A DNA stretch of 64,000 nt from Maribacter dokdonensis DSW-8 (lineage in GTDB: Bacteria > Bacteroidota > Bacteroidia > Flavobacteriales > Flavobacteriaceae): positions 171,183-235,182 of the forward strand of contig NZ_LDPE01000004.1 in NCBI RefSeq assembly GCF_001447995.1, written 5' to 3'. Below are positions 1 through 10,600 of this stretch, one piece after another (the stretch's first letter is position 1; each line of letters opens with the position of its first letter). A program made the translations under genes and the position numbers. The notes below the pieces were generated by a model, which did not search any database, was not told where the DNA came from, and was given only the letters and a program-made list of their open reading frames with translations.

Positions 1-104
1 GGGTTTGACCCATATTTACAATAACGACGATTATCAAAGTATACAGCGGTTTTCGTCATATAATAAAACATCACATACAGCAATAGGAGAAAAAGCAATT
101 TAAA
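1..104 (+). other. left-edge stretch, possible tail of an upstream gene
   Basis: Two forward frames are open from the left edge. Frame 1 closes with TAA at 22-24 after seven codons, and frame 2 closes with TAA at 101-103, directly before the first complete gene. Either could be the 3' end of an upstream gene of the same cassette, but too little is visible to choose or to name it. A TAGGAG stretch at 84-89 lies about 15 bases before the ATG at 105, rather far for a ribosome binding site. Confidence 0.25.
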
Positions 105-1121
105 ATGATAGCAACACAGTACAAAGGCGATAAAACATTTTCTGTAATAGAAAAAGAAATAGAAGCTCCAGCAAAAGGAGAAGTTAGAATTAAAGTGGCA
201 TACGTAGGCGTATGTGGTACAGATGTACACATTTATCATGGTATGATGGATAAACGCGTAAACATACCTGAGACCATTGGTCATGAAATGTCCGGAACCA
301 TAGACGCCATAGGTGAGGGTGTAAGCGGATTCAAAGTAGGTGATAAAATAGTGGTTAGACCGTTGGATGATAGAAAGGTGAAATCATCTGACAAGGGGTT
401 CAACCATATTTGTGAAGAGCTTAAGTTTATTGGTATTGATAGTCCGGGTGCTATGCAACAGTACTGGAACGTACCTGCATTTACACTTCATAAATTAAAA
501 GAAGAAACAGACTTAAAATTGGCGGCATTGATAGAGCCTTTATCAGTAGCAGTGCATGATGTAAGAATGGGTGAATTAAAGGCAGGTGAGACCGCCGTGG
601 TTTTGGGCGGTGGCCCAATAGGTCTTTTAGTTGCTTTGGTAGCCAAGGAAAAAGGGGCACAGGTAATTGTATCTGAAGTAAATGAAACAAGAATATCCAA
701 GGCAAAAGAATTAGGACTTGATGCTGTAAACCCTATAAAAACGGACTTAGTAGATTATGTAAAAAGCAAGACCGATGATAAAAGGGCAGATGTTGTATTC
801 GAGGTTGCAGGAGTTCAGCCTGCATTGGATATTATGACAGAGGTTGCCGGTATTAGAGGTAGAATTGTAATGGTAGCTATACATGGGCAAAAGAAAGAAG
901 TAGACTTATTTAAATTCTTTTGGAAAGAACTTAAATTAATAGGGGCAAGAGTGTATGAAAAAGAGGATTATGAACAGGCTATACGTTTAATTACGGCGAA
1001 TGAATTGCCATTCAATGAAATGATTACGGACGTGCAACCGCTAAAGAACATACAAACGGTATTTGAAAATATAGATAAAAACCCCGACGGACTAAAAGTC
1101 TTGATGGATTGTCAATCATAA
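105..1121 (+). CDS. zinc-type alcohol/polyol dehydrogenase (MDR family), probable 2-keto-3-deoxy-L-galactonate 5-dehydrogenase
   Basis: This is a 338-residue medium-chain dehydrogenase. The N-terminal GroES-like domain has the catalytic-zinc set: GVCGTD with a following His near residue 44, then GHE near residue 60. The Rossmann domain carries GGGPIG near residue 168. It is the first of five tightly spaced same-strand genes. In the agar-sugar pathway a dehydrogenase of this type oxidises C5 of 2-keto-3-deoxy-L-galactonate to the 2,5-diketo acid; that assignment is inferred from the neighbours. Oddly, the structural-zinc lobe near residues 88-108 has lost the usual Cys cluster and keeps only one Cys (in HICEE). 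Alternatives are an L-galactonate, threonine or sorbitol dehydrogenase. The family call is secure, the substrate is not. Confidence 0.75.
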   Translation: MIATQYKGDKTFSVIEKEIEAPAKGEVRIKVAYVGVCGTDVHIYHGMMDKRVNIPETIGHEMSGTIDAIGEGVSGFKVGDKIVVRPLDDRKVKSSDKGFNHICEELKFIGIDSPGAMQQYWNVPAFTLHKLKEETDLKLAALIEPLSVAVHDVRMGELKAGETAVVLGGGPIGLLVALVAKEKGAQVIVSEVNETRISKAKELGLDAVNPIKTDLVDYVKSKTDDKRADVVFEVAGVQPALDIMTEVAGIRGRIVMVAIHGQKKEVDLFKFFWKELKLIGARVYEKEDYEQAIRLITANELPFNEMITDVQPLKNIQTVFENIDKNPDGLKVLMDCQS

Positions 1122-1146
1122 CTAAGAACTAAAACTTTAAAAGAAA

Positions 1147-1917
1147 ATGGGAGTACTGGATAAATTCAGTTTAAAAGGAAAAACGGCATTGGTTACGGGT
1201 TGTAAGCGAGGCATAGGTAAAGCCATGGCAATAGGTCTTGCGGAGGCTGGTGCAAATATCATAGGTGTAAGTGCTACTTTAGAGTCAAGCGGTAGCGATG
1301 TAGAAAAGGAAATAAAGGCACTGGGTAGAGATTTTAAAGCCTATGCGTGTGATTTTAGTGATAGAAAAGCACTATATAGTTTTATTGCAGCCGTTAAAGG
1401 CGATTTTCCTGTAATAGATATTTTGGTAAACAATGCTGGAACCATATTAAGGGCGCCAGCCGTTGAACATTCAGACGAGTTATGGGATAAAGTGATAGAG
1501 GTAAACCAAAATGCACAATTCATTTTAACCAGGGAAATAGGAAAAGAAATGGTTGAGCGTGGTACAGGAAAAGTAATATTTACGGCATCGTTGTTAACTT
1601 ACCAAGGTGGAATAACCGTGCCGGGCTATGCAGCCAGTAAGGGAGCGATCGGTCAGTTGACCATGGCCTTTGCTAACGAATGGGCCGGTAGCGGAGTAAA
1701 TGTCAACGCCATTGCACCGGGGTATATAAGTACGGACAATACAGAAGCCTTACGTAATAACGAAGAACGGGCAAATTCTATTTTGGCTAGAATTCCGGCA
1801 GGAAGATGGGGAGAACCAGAAGATTTTGCAGGACCCGTGGTCTTTTTAGCTTCGGACGCGGCTGCATATATGAACGGAAGCATCACTCTGGTAGACGGAG
1901 GTTGGATGGGTAGATAA
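1147..1917 (+). CDS. short-chain dehydrogenase, KduD-like; probable 2,5-diketo-3-deoxy sugar acid reductase
   Basis: This is a 256-residue SDR with the nucleotide motif TGCKRGIG near residue 18, NNAG near residue 95, a catalytic Ser in TASLLTYQGG and YAASK as the Tyr-Lys pair. The start (FSLKGKTALVTGCKRG) resembles 2-dehydro-3-deoxy-D-gluconate 5-dehydrogenase, KduD. In the 3,6-anhydro-L-galactose route a KduD-like enzyme reduces the 2,5-diketo acid to 2-keto-3-deoxy-D-gluconate, so this gene plus the preceding dehydrogenase would invert C5. It starts 25 bases after the previous stop and 19 bases before the next gene, as in an operon. It could instead act on other keto-deoxy acids, such as those from alginate, pectin or fucose. 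Confidence 0.72.
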   Translation: MGVLDKFSLKGKTALVTGCKRGIGKAMAIGLAEAGANIIGVSATLESSGSDVEKEIKALGRDFKAYACDFSDRKALYSFIAAVKGDFPVIDILVNNAGTILRAPAVEHSDELWDKVIEVNQNAQFILTREIGKEMVERGTGKVIFTASLLTYQGGITVPGYAASKGAIGQLTMAFANEWAGSGVNVNAIAPGYISTDNTEALRNNEERANSILARIPAGRWGEPEDFAGPVVFLASDAAAYMNGSITLVDGGWMGR

Positions 1918-1936
1918 TCACACTAAAAACAGAAAA

Positions 1937-3391
1937 ATGGCATCAATAAAAGAATACGAAATGTTTATAGATGGATCTTGGGTTACTTCAACCTCTGGTG
2001 AAACCATCAATATTATAAATCCATCAACTGAGGAGGTTTACGCAAAGGTTCAAAATGGAACGGTTGCGGAAGCTGTACAAGCATTGGAAGCAGCCGATAG
2101 GGCACAGAAAGAGTGGAAAAAAGTCCCCGCCAGAAAGAGAGCGGAACTTCTGTATAAATTTGCTGATGAAATAAAGGCGAATGCCGATAAATTGGCAGAA
2201 CTTTTAGTAAAGGAACAAGGTAAGTTGCTTAAAGTAGCTAAAATGGAAGTTGCGGTAACCGCTTCTTTTATAGAATATGCTTGTGAGGGAGCACGAAGAA
2301 TTGAAGGTGATATCATTCCTTCAGATAACCCAAATGAACAAATTTGGATTCAAAAAATACCACGAGGAGTAGTAGTTGCTATAACGGCATGGAATTTCCC
2401 TTTGGCTTTGGCCGGAAGAAAAATTGGTCCGGCATTGGTAGCAGGAAATGCTATCGTGGTAAAACCGACTTCAGAAACTCCGCTAGCAACATTAGAATTA
2501 GGGCACTTAGCTAAAAAAGTTGGTTTGCCAGATGGTTTGTTGAATATTATTACAGGTCCAGGAAGAGCTATGGGTACTGCCTTGGTAGAAAATCCTATAA
2601 CCAAAATGGTGACCATGACAGGATCTACTCCTGTAGGTCAACAAATTGCAAAAATGGCAGCACAGAACCTAACGCACGTACAGTTGGAATTGGGTGGAAA
2701 GGCTCCGTTTATAGTGTTTGAAGATGCTGATATTGATGCAGCCGTAGATGCGGCCTTACATTCTAGATTCGATAATTGTGGCCAAGTATGTACTTGTAAT
2801 GAACGTATGTATGTTCATGAAGATATTTACCATGAATTCATGAATAAATTTATTCAAAAGACCAAAGCGTTAAAAGTGGGTGATCCAATGCTGGAGGATT
2901 CAGATATGGGACCAAAGGTGAACAAAAGCGAATTGGAGCATATGGAGCATTTGGTCAAAGTGAGTTTAGATGAGGGTGCAACAATTGCCACTGGTGGTAA
3001 ACGTTTGTCCGGTGGTGAATTTGATAAAGGATATTGGTTTGAACCAACGGTTTTGACCGATGTAACCCAAAATATGACCATTGTTCATGAAGAGTCATTT
3101 GGACCTATTTTACCTGTGTTGAAATTTAAGGATTTTGATGAGGTTGTAGGCTTTGCAAATGACTGTGAATATGGTTTGGCGGCAATGGTATTTACCAATG
3201 ACATGAATAAAATCATGCGTTGCAACGATGAACTTGAATATGGTGAGATCTATGTGAATCGTGGTCATGGAGAACAGCACCAAGGTTTTCATAACGGATA
3301 TAAGTTAAGTGGCTCTGGTGGTGAAGACGGTAAATACGGATTTGAGCAGTATATGGAAAAGAAAACGTTTTACGTAAGACATAAGGCATAA
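1937..3391 (+). CDS. NAD(P)-dependent aldehyde dehydrogenase, AldA-like; probable 3,6-anhydro-L-galactose dehydrogenase
   Basis: This is a 484-residue aldehyde dehydrogenase of usual length. Visible catalytic features are AWNFP (Asn153), LELGGK (Glu251) and CGQVC (Cys285). The C-terminal part around [14 protein letters not shown] resembles E. coli lactaldehyde/glycolaldehyde dehydrogenase AldA. Oxidation of 3,6-anhydro-L-galactose to the anhydro-aldonate is the first step of agar monosaccharide breakdown, and the enolase-superfamily gene that would act on that product begins at the last base of this stop codon (TAATG overlap). No signal peptide is seen, so it is cytoplasmic. Lactaldehyde (fucose/rhamnose) is the main alternative substrate. 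Confidence 0.8.
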   Translation: MASIKEYEMFIDGSWVTSTSGETINIINPSTEEVYAKVQNGTVAEAVQALEAADRAQKEWKKVPARKRAELLYKFADEIKANADKLAELLVKEQGKLLKVAKMEVAVTASFIEYACEGARRIEGDIIPSDNPNEQIWIQKIPRGVVVAITAWNFPLALAGRKIGPALVAGNAIVVKPTSETPLATLELGHLAKKVGLPDGLLNIITGPGRAMGTALVENPITKMVTMTGSTPVGQQIAKMAAQNLTHVQLELGGKAPFIVFEDADIDAAVDAALHSRFDNCGQVCTCNERMYVHEDIYHEFMNKFIQKTKALKVGDPMLEDSDMGPKVNKSELEHMEHLVKVSLDEGATIATGGKRLSGGEFDKGYWFEPTVLTDVTQNMTIVHEESFGPILPVLKFKDFDEVVGFANDCEYGLAAMVFTNDMNKIMRCNDELEYGEIYVNRGHGEQHQGFHNGYKLSGSGGEDGKYGFEQYMEKKTFYVRHKA

Positions 3392-4482
3392 TGAGTACAA
3401 GAATAGCAAAAGTAGATTGTCAATTATTTAAGGTTCCTTTACCAGAAGTAATGAACGATGCCAAGCACGGCGACCATACGCATTTTGAGCTGGTGACAAC
3501 TACAATTACCTTGGAGGACGGTACTGAAGGCACTGGTTACACGTATACCGGCGGTAAAGGCGGGCACGCTACCAAAGCTATGGTAGAGCATGATTTTACT
3601 TCTTTTTTAATAGGTAAGGATGGTTCTAAAATTGAGGAGCTTTATGAAGAAATGGAATGGCATATTCACTATGTAGGTAGAGGAGGTATTGCCTCTTTTG
3701 CCATTTCTACCATAGATATTGCCCTTTGGGATATTCGCTGTAAAAAAGCCGATAAACCTTTATATAAAATGGCCGGAGGTGCAGACAATACCTGTAAGGC
3801 ATATTGCGGTGGTATAGATCTTCAATTTCCTATTCCAAAGCTTTTGGATAATATGAGAACCTATTTGGATAGCGGGTTCAATGCCGTTAAGATTAAAATA
3901 GGAAGGGAAAATTTAGAAGAAGATTTAGAACGCATAAAAGCGGTACGTGAGTTTGTTGGTCCGGATGTTACGTTCATGGTCGATGCCAATTATTCTATGA
4001 CCGTAGAAAAAGCGATAAAAGCTATTGAAGGCTTTAAACAATATGATATTACCTGGTTTGAAGAACCGATTATACCTGATGATTATTTAGGATTTGGCGA
4101 AATTGTTGATCGTACCGGTTTTCCTTTGGCCATGGGTGAAAATTTACATACCATTCATGAATTTGAATATGCCTTTGCACAATCCAAACTATCCTTTATT
4201 CAACCGGATGCTTCTAATTGCGGTGGTGTAACAGGTTGGTTGAAAGTGGCAAAAATGGCGCAGGAACATCATATCCCGGTATGTAGTCATGGTATGCAAG
4301 AACTTCATGTAAGTCTTGTCTCTTCTCAACCCAATGCAGGTTGGTTAGAGGTACATAGTTTTCCTATCGATCAATATACCTTAAGACCTTTGGTTGTTGA
4401 AAATCATAGAGCGGTAGCTCCTGAAACTCCGGGTACCGGGGTCATTTTCGATTGGGAAAAATTAGCCCCTTATAAGAGCTAA
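3391..4482 (+). CDS. enolase-superfamily (mandelate racemase subgroup) protein, probable 3,6-anhydro-L-galactonate cycloisomerase
   Basis: This 363-residue protein has the barrel residues of the superfamily: a Lys-x-Lys pair (Lys167, Lys169), metal ligands Asp198 (MVDAN), Glu224 (FEEP) and Glu250 (GEN), and a late His300 in CSHG. That fits mandelate racemase-type acid-sugar dehydratases and the anhydro-galactonate cycloisomerases, which open the 3,6-anhydro ring to give 2-keto-3-deoxy-galactonate. Its start overlaps the aldehyde dehydrogenase stop by one base (TAATG), so the two are probably co-translated. Length is well below fuconate dehydratases (about 440 residues), which argues against the fucose route. 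Galactonate- or galactarate-type dehydratase remains possible. Confidence 0.72.
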   Translation: MSTRIAKVDCQLFKVPLPEVMNDAKHGDHTHFELVTTTITLEDGTEGTGYTYTGGKGGHATKAMVEHDFTSFLIGKDGSKIEELYEEMEWHIHYVGRGGIASFAISTIDIALWDIRCKKADKPLYKMAGGADNTCKAYCGGIDLQFPIPKLLDNMRTYLDSGFNAVKIKIGRENLEEDLERIKAVREFVGPDVTFMVDANYSMTVEKAIKAIEGFKQYDITWFEEPIIPDDYLGFGEIVDRTGFPLAMGENLHTIHEFEYAFAQSKLSFIQPDASNCGGVTGWLKVAKMAQEHHIPVCSHGMQELHVSLVSSQPNAGWLEVHSFPIDQYTLRPLVVENHRAVAPETPGTGVIFDWEKLAPYKS

Positions 4483-4559
4483 GTTAAACTGCGTTTAAGT
4501 GAAAGTATTCCTTGTTTTAACAATGCTTTTATAAGCATGAACTATTACAAATACTTAAC

Positions 4560-6125
4560 ATGGAAGTAAATAAAAATTATATAATAAGAATAGCCGCCAT
4601 TGTTGCTCTGGGCGGCTTTATTCTTGGTTTTGATGCTTCCGTTATTTCTGGAACTTTAAAGTTTGTAGAACATGAATTCTCCCTTAACGACATTCAATTA
4701 GGCTGGCTGGTCAGTTCTATAACCCTGACTGCTGCGCTAGGCACTTTTATTGCGGGACCTTTAAGTGATAAAATAGGCAGAAGAAGCGTACTCAAATATG
4801 CAGCTTTATTATTTGCGGTCTCAGCGCTCTTTTCAGCATTTTCCACTACGTTCACCATGTTGATCATAGGCAGGTTAATAGGTGGTTTTTCTGTAGGTGC
4901 AGCTTTGATCATTGCTCCTATGTATATTGCAGAGGTAAGTCCGCCGGAGAAGAGAGGGCAAATGGTATCTTTTAATCAATTGAATATTGTCATTGGTATT
5001 TCGGCCGCATTTTTTACAAACTATCTAATCTTAAGATTGGGCGATAGCGATTATGGTTGGGTAAACACCATTAATCTAAAAAAATGGAATTGGCGTTGGA
5101 TGCTTGGTTTAGAAGTGTTTCCCGCATTATTATATTATATAGGGTTGTTTATAGTGCCGCAAAGCCCTAGATGGCTGTCCATGAAAGGTTCTTTAATAGA
5201 GGCAAGGCAAACGTTACAGAGGTTCGTGGGAGCAAATGAAGCTGCAAAACAAATGAAAACTATTGAAGAGAGTATTCTTCAAGAAGGTAAAAAGGAAAAA
5301 GTCCAATTTGGGGAGCTTTTTAAAAAGAACATACGCCATGTAATACTGGTAGGCATTATTGTTGCCATATTTCAACAGCTGGTAGGTATAAATTCTGTGA
5401 TGTTCTATGCACCCTTAATTTTTGAACAAACAGGCATTGGTACAGATGCATCGTTTTTACAAGCTATTTTAGTAGGATTGGTAAATTTGATATTTACTAT
5501 AGTAGCCATGAAGATTATAGACAAATTAGGTAGGAAACCTATGTTGATTTACGGTATGATAGGTATGGCATCAGCAATGTTGATTCTAGCCTATGGTTTT
5601 AAGACTGCCACCTATATATTAGATGACAGCGCATTAAATGGGTTATCTAATGATGTGCCAATTGAAAAATTAAGGGCTTTGGAAGATCAAACCTTTACTT
5701 CAGATTTAGATTTTAAAGAGGCGCTTTCCAATGCCTTAGGAGATGATAAAGCCAAACAGTATGAAGCTGTTTTGGTAACTGCCGCGGCAAAGATGAATTC
5801 GGTTCTTATTTTATGTGGTATTCTTTTATTTGTCTCTTTTTATGCAGTTTCCATAGGTCCTGTAATGTGGGTACTTTTTTCAGAACTGTTCCCAAATCGA
5901 ATTCGCGGTTTGGCAATTTCATTTGTAGGTTTGGTAAACCTTACATTTGCCTTTTTGGTTCAACTTGTTTTTCCTTGGCAATTATCTAATCTTGGTAATT
6001 CGTTGACCTTTTTGTTATACGCAATTTTTGCAATAATAGGTTTGTTGTTTATTGTTGCCAAGGTACCGGAAACAAAAGGGAAATCACTAGAAGAATTGGA
6101 AAAACTACTAGTGAAATCCACATGA
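4560..6125 (+). CDS. MFS sugar porter
   Basis: This is a 521-residue inner-membrane transporter with about twelve hydrophobic helices. Sugar-porter signatures are visible: GFDASVISG in helix 1, DKIGRR after helix 2, a GRxxGG-type segment in helix 4, PQSPRWL before the central loop, QQLVGINSVMFYAP in helix 7, DKLGRKP after helix 8 and a PETKGKSLEELE tail. A long hydrophilic insert near residues 355-415 lies between helices 9 and 10. It probably imports the monosaccharide fed to the four upstream enzymes. The 77-base gap before it holds a perfect 6-bp hairpin at 4523-4538 (loop TTAT) that could modulate expression. Substrate cannot be read from sequence. Confidence 0.85.
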   Translation: MEVNKNYIIRIAAIVALGGFILGFDASVISGTLKFVEHEFSLNDIQLGWLVSSITLTAALGTFIAGPLSDKIGRRSVLKYAALLFAVSALFSAFSTTFTMLIIGRLIGGFSVGAALIIAPMYIAEVSPPEKRGQMVSFNQLNIVIGISAAFFTNYLILRLGDSDYGWVNTINLKKWNWRWMLGLEVFPALLYYIGLFIVPQSPRWLSMKGSLIEARQTLQRFVGANEAAKQMKTIEESILQEGKKEKVQFGELFKKNIRHVILVGIIVAIFQQLVGINSVMFYAPLIFEQTGIGTDASFLQAILVGLVNLIFTIVAMKIIDKLGRKPMLIYGMIGMASAMLILAYGFKTATYILDDSALNGLSNDVPIEKLRALEDQTFTSDLDFKEALSNALGDDKAKQYEAVLVTAAAKMNSVLILCGILLFVSFYAVSIGPVMWVLFSELFPNRIRGLAISFVGLVNLTFAFLVQLVFPWQLSNLGNSLTFLLYAIFAIIGLLFIVAKVPETKGKSLEELEKLLVKST

Positions 6126-6146
6126 CATTTTTAAACGGTATCTATA

Positions 6147-6623
6147 TTAATACTTTGTCTTGTCTTGTTTAGAAGCCCAATCATTAAAGACTTCAACGGC
6201 TTCTTCTTGAAGCATTTGCTTAAAATGAATTTGTCTGTCCTGCATTTCAACTTCTAGCTCATCATATATAAACTGGTCATCAAAATCTATAGCCTTTGCA
6301 TCTGCTTTATCACAACCATAATATACTGCCTTTGGTCTGGCCCAATAAATAGCACCAAAGCACATTGGGCAGGGTTCGCAAGAAGTATAAATAATACAAT
6401 CTGTTAATTGAAACGTATTCAGTTTTTTACAGGCATCTCTAATAACCACCATTTCTGCATGTGCAGTAGGGTCGTTCGTAGAAGTTACCTTGTTATGACC
6501 TTCGGCTATAATTTCTCCATCTTTTACAACTACGGCACCAAAGGGGCCGCCTGCATTTGAGTTCATTCCTTTTGCTGCCATTTCTATGGCTCTTCTCATA
6601 AAAAACTCGTGATCTTTCGTCAT
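6147..6623 (-). CDS. guaD: guanine deaminase, cytidine/deoxycytidylate deaminase fold
   Basis: This 158-residue protein has the zinc motif of the cytidine deaminase superfamily, HAE (in PTAHAEM) and PCPMC. GGPFGAVVVKDG, SCEPCPMCFGAIYWARP and the FDDQFIYDE tail closely match Bacillus-type guanine deaminase GuaD, which makes xanthine and ammonia from guanine. It is cytoplasmic and faces the sugar cassette tail to tail with only 21 bases between the stops. Other nucleoside or tRNA adenosine deaminases share the zinc motif, but GAIYWARPKAVYYG and the short C-terminal domain favour GuaD. Confidence 0.85.
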   Translation of the reverse strand: MTKDHEFFMRRAIEMAAKGMNSNAGGPFGAVVVKDGEIIAEGHNKVTSTNDPTAHAEMVVIRDACKKLNTFQLTDCIIYTSCEPCPMCFGAIYWARPKAVYYGCDKADAKAIDFDDQFIYDELEVEMQDRQIHFKQMLQEEAVEVFNDWASKQDKTKY

Positions 6624-6949
6624 ATTTATAAAATTCTAATGGTATATATTTATTATTTGGGGATGCAAATTACGCCTTTTAGATGCAATTCTAAGCATAG
6701 GTTTTTTTTGAAAGAGAATGTTCTTTTTGGGTAATTGTTAAAAAAATTATGAAAGATTTTGATTTTTATCCGACTTAGTTTAAAACCAACCAATTAGAAA
6801 AATGCTCAAGATGAATTATTTAAAGAGGTAAATTTCTCAATTATACCTCTTAAAATCTAATCAACTGTCGTGTAAAGTAACTCTATTGAATTTATAGTTT
6901 CTGTATACTGTTGATAATCAGTAATATTGGTTTTTGTTAAAATTAGATA
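6624..6949. other. intergenic region between guaD and a Crp-type gene
   Basis: This AT-rich divergent spacer of about 325 bases should hold the promoters of guaD (minus) and the Crp-type gene (plus). The only strong structure is the inverted repeat listed at 6819-6852. I see no tRNA, small gene or clear TAnnTTTG promoter element. Confidence 0.4.
6819..6852. promoter_or_regulatory. inverted repeat upstream of the Crp-type gene
   Basis: The arms AAGAGGTA (6823-6830) and TACCTCTT (6844-6851) are perfectly complementary across a 13-base spacer, and pairing continues into flanking TTTA/TAAA. No forward gene ends here, so it is unlikely to be a terminator. It could be a two-half-site operator, perhaps for autoregulation by the gene at 6950. 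Confidence 0.35.
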
Positions 6950-7615
6950 TTGAAAGCAATTACAAAATATTGGTTCTTAGAAGGATTTAGCCTTTTTAAA
7001 AAATTGGGGATGCCTTCTATGATGAAACTCTGCAATCTATTGGAGATGGAACATGTTGATAAAGGCAATATTATCGACATGGGAGAAAGGGATAAAAATT
7101 GCATTTTCTTCTTAAAAAATGGATCTGTTAAAATTATCGACTCTGAAAATAACATTGTTAAGTATGTTGTGAAAAAGGGAAATATTTTTGGAGAACTCTC
7201 TATCTATGATAAGGATAACTCGTCTAAAGAAGTTGCCATAGCTCTAGAAGACGTAGTCATTTGTTATATAGAATCTGATATGATGGAAGGCTTAATGGAA
7301 GAGTATAAGTCTTTGAAAAACGGTCTGTTAAAAATATACGGTCTTCGTATTAGAAAATTGGAAACAAGACTGCAAGACCTATTATATAAGGATAGCAAAA
7401 CTAGAATATCTGAATTTATTAAAGTTTTTATAGAAGAGTTTGGTGAAGTGGAAAAGGACCGGATAGTGGCAAAAAACTTACTCTCTCATAAAGACATTGC
7501 CAACTTGACCAATACCTCTAGGCAGACGGTAAATAACGTATTGAGCATAATGCGTAAAGAAAACATCATTGATTATGATTCAAAATTTATATCGTATTCA
7601 AAGAAAACTATATAA
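6950..7615 (+). CDS. Crp/Fnr-family transcription regulator
   Basis: This 221-residue protein has a cyclic-nucleotide-binding-like beta-roll (about residues 25-120, with FFLKNGSVKII and GNIFGELSIYD) and a C-terminal winged helix (about 150-210, with LSHKDIANLTNTSRQTVNNVL). No N-terminal Cys cluster is seen, so it is not an oxygen-sensing Fnr. The best start is TTG at 6950; no ATG lies in frame near it, and the first downstream ATG would cut into the N-terminal helix. It starts 35 bases before the large outer-membrane gene, so it may regulate or be co-transcribed with it. The effector is unknown. Confidence 0.78.
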   Translation: MKAITKYWFLEGFSLFKKLGMPSMMKLCNLLEMEHVDKGNIIDMGERDKNCIFFLKNGSVKIIDSENNIVKYVVKKGNIFGELSIYDKDNSSKEVAIALEDVVICYIESDMMEGLMEEYKSLKNGLLKIYGLRIRKLETRLQDLLYKDSKTRISEFIKVFIEEFGEVEKDRIVAKNLLSHKDIANLTNTSRQTVNNVLSIMRKENIIDYDSKFISYSKKTI

Positions 7616-7650
7616 CCATTTAAACATACATGTAAAATAAACCAACTATT

Positions 7651-10600
7651 ATGAAAAAGTTCTCCCATTTTCCCCTAACATTCTCTTTAATATTATTTGC
7701 GAGCACTATATTTTCACAAGAAATAGAACAGTCTATTTATATTACCGGTAATACATGGGATATTTCAGATACTGAAGTGCTTTCTGAGATTTCAAAAAAA
7801 TCGCAATTGGTAAATAAACCTACCGTATTAATTTTAGGAAACGCTGCACCTAAAACTGAAATTGAAAAATCATTGGATATACAATTGTCTATACTATCAA
7901 ATCTAGGCAAAGATGTCATTTTTATACCTGGTGATAAAGAATGGGTAAATGGCTACAAGGGTGTTTTTGATATAGAAAAATACATACAGAAAAATAGCAA
8001 AGCCAAATTTTCTCCTGATGATGCAGAACCTATTAAGCATCAAGATTTGGGAGAAAACGTAGAATTGATTACGGTAGATTCTCAATGGTACTTAGAAAAT
8101 TGGGACGATCATATTTATATTAATGAAGAATCTGAAATTCAGAATAGAACATTATTCTTTTTAGAATTTGAAAATCGCATAAAAAAAGCACAAGGTAAAA
8201 TTGTTTTTGTAGCGCTACATCACCCAACAAAAACGAATAGTAAACAAGGTTTTCTTAGTAATATCGGAGGATTCTCTACACAAGAGTTTCAGAATAAGCA
8301 ATACCGTACGCTTAGAAACAGGTTAAAAACTATAGCTAAAGGTGCGGATAACGTTATTTTCTTGTCCGGTAAAAGTGGAAATTTACAATATATAAAAGGT
8401 AATGTACCACAAATTATAAGCGGAGCGGCTGGTAAGCTTAAAGCTGTAAATAATGGAGGACAAGATGATTTTTCTATTGCTGAAAAAGGTTATGTACGTC
8501 TAGATATTACTACTAACGGTAGTGTATTGGCAAAGTATTTTACCTTAAAAAACGGAACTTTTAATGAGGTTTTTAAGACGACTGTTCTAAAGAGTGAAAC
8601 TGAAGATTTAGAAATTTACAACTTCGATAAAAATTTAGGAGCCAAAAAATTAGCGGCTATTTATACCAAAGAGGCTACTACAAAAAGTGTATTCTATAAA
8701 GCACTTTGGGGTGAACATTACAGAGAATTTTATGGTAAGGAAGTTGATGCTCCAATTGTTTTTTTAGATACATTAATGGGAGGTTTAACGCCGTTAAAGC
8801 GAGGAGGCGGGCAGCAATCAAAATCACTTAGGTTAGAAGATAAAGAAGGTAAGCAGTATGTTATGCGTGCTCTAAAAAAGAGTACTATAAAATTTTTACA
8901 GGCAAATGCTTTTCAAGAGACTTATATTGGCGATGTTCTAGATGGTACAACAGTTGATAAATTTTTGGCCGATTTTTATACGACTTCAAACCCATATACT
9001 CCATTTGTTATAGGTGGGTTGTCTGATGCGGTTGGTGTCAATCATACCAATCCTATTTTATATTACATTCCTAAACAAGAAAGGTTAGGTGTTTATAATG
9101 ATGAGTTTGGTGATGAGTTATACATGATTGAAGAGCATGTTGGCGATACACAAGTAGAGGCAGAGGGTTTTGGGAAACCGTTAAAAATATTAAGTACTGC
9201 TGATGTTTTACAAGAGATAAACAGATCGGGTAAATCGGTAGTAGATGAGCCTTCTTATATCCGTGCAAGAATATTCGATATGCTTTTGGGAGATTGGGAC
9301 CGTCATGAAGACCAATGGCGCTGGGCACTTTATAAGAATGAAGACGGAACGGAATATTGCAGTCCAATACCCAGAGATCGAGACCAGGCATTTTCAAAGT
9401 ACGACGGTAGTTTAATTAGTTTTCTGACAAGGGTAATTCCCGGGTTACGTAAAATGCAAACTTATGATGAAGAACTTAGAAGTGTAAAATGGTTTGCATC
9501 ATCTCCCTATCATTTGGATTTAACTTTTATTCATGCTTCTGGATGGGATGAATGGGAAAGACAAACTGATCATATTCAAAATGAACTATCAGATGCTGAT
9601 ATTGAAAATGCCTTTGAGGCAATTCCTGAAGAAATAAAAGGACCGGTTATCAATGATATAAAGCGTAAATTAAAAGGCAGACGAGATAACCTTAAAAAGA
9701 TTTCAAAAGCGTATTACCTTCATTTGAATAAATTTCAAGTAGTTACTGGAACACAGAAAGCAGATGATTTTACCATAACTAGATTAGCTGATGGTAAGAC
9801 TAATGTAAAAATAGATCGTAAAGATTTAGGCCTGTTAAATCACACATTTTCTAAAGATATCACTAAAGAAATTTGGCTGTTTGGATTAGATGGGAAAGAT
9901 ACGTTCACTGTGGAAGGGGAAGGTAACCAGCCTATAAAAATTAAAATAGTAGGAGGAAAGAAAAACGATACCTATGACTTTAAGAATACGCGTAAAGTAA
10001 AGTTATATGATTATAAGGATAAGGAGAATACTATTATAAATAAAAGATCTAAAAAATGGTTGGTAAATGATTATGAATTAAATAATTACAATCACAAAAA
10101 AGTAAAGTATAATTTTAATCAGTTATTGCCTATCATAGCATTTAATCCAGATGATGGGGTTAAATTAGGAGTGTTGAGCAATCATACATCATATAGTTTA
10201 CAACGTAATCCCTTTACCTACAAACACAGTATTAATGCTGCATTTTATACCAGTACATCTGGTTTTGATTTGTCATATAAGGGTGAATTTTCTAATATAT
10301 TTCATAACTGGAATTTTGGTTTAGAAGGTTTGTATACCAGTCCTAATTTCTCTGAAAACTTCTTTGGTTTTGGTAATGAAACAAATTATGATGTTGACGA
10401 GGAAGATTTAGATTTCAATAGAATCAGAATCAGTAAATTTAAAGCAGCGATTTCATTAAAATGGGAAGGTATTAATGGAGGTTCTTTTTATTTTAAACCT
10501 TTAATAGAATCTTTTGAAGTTGATAATACGGAAGGTCGTTTTCTGGCGCAAATACCAGAGACTAATGCAATTTTTGATAGGCAAACATATACGGGTGTAG

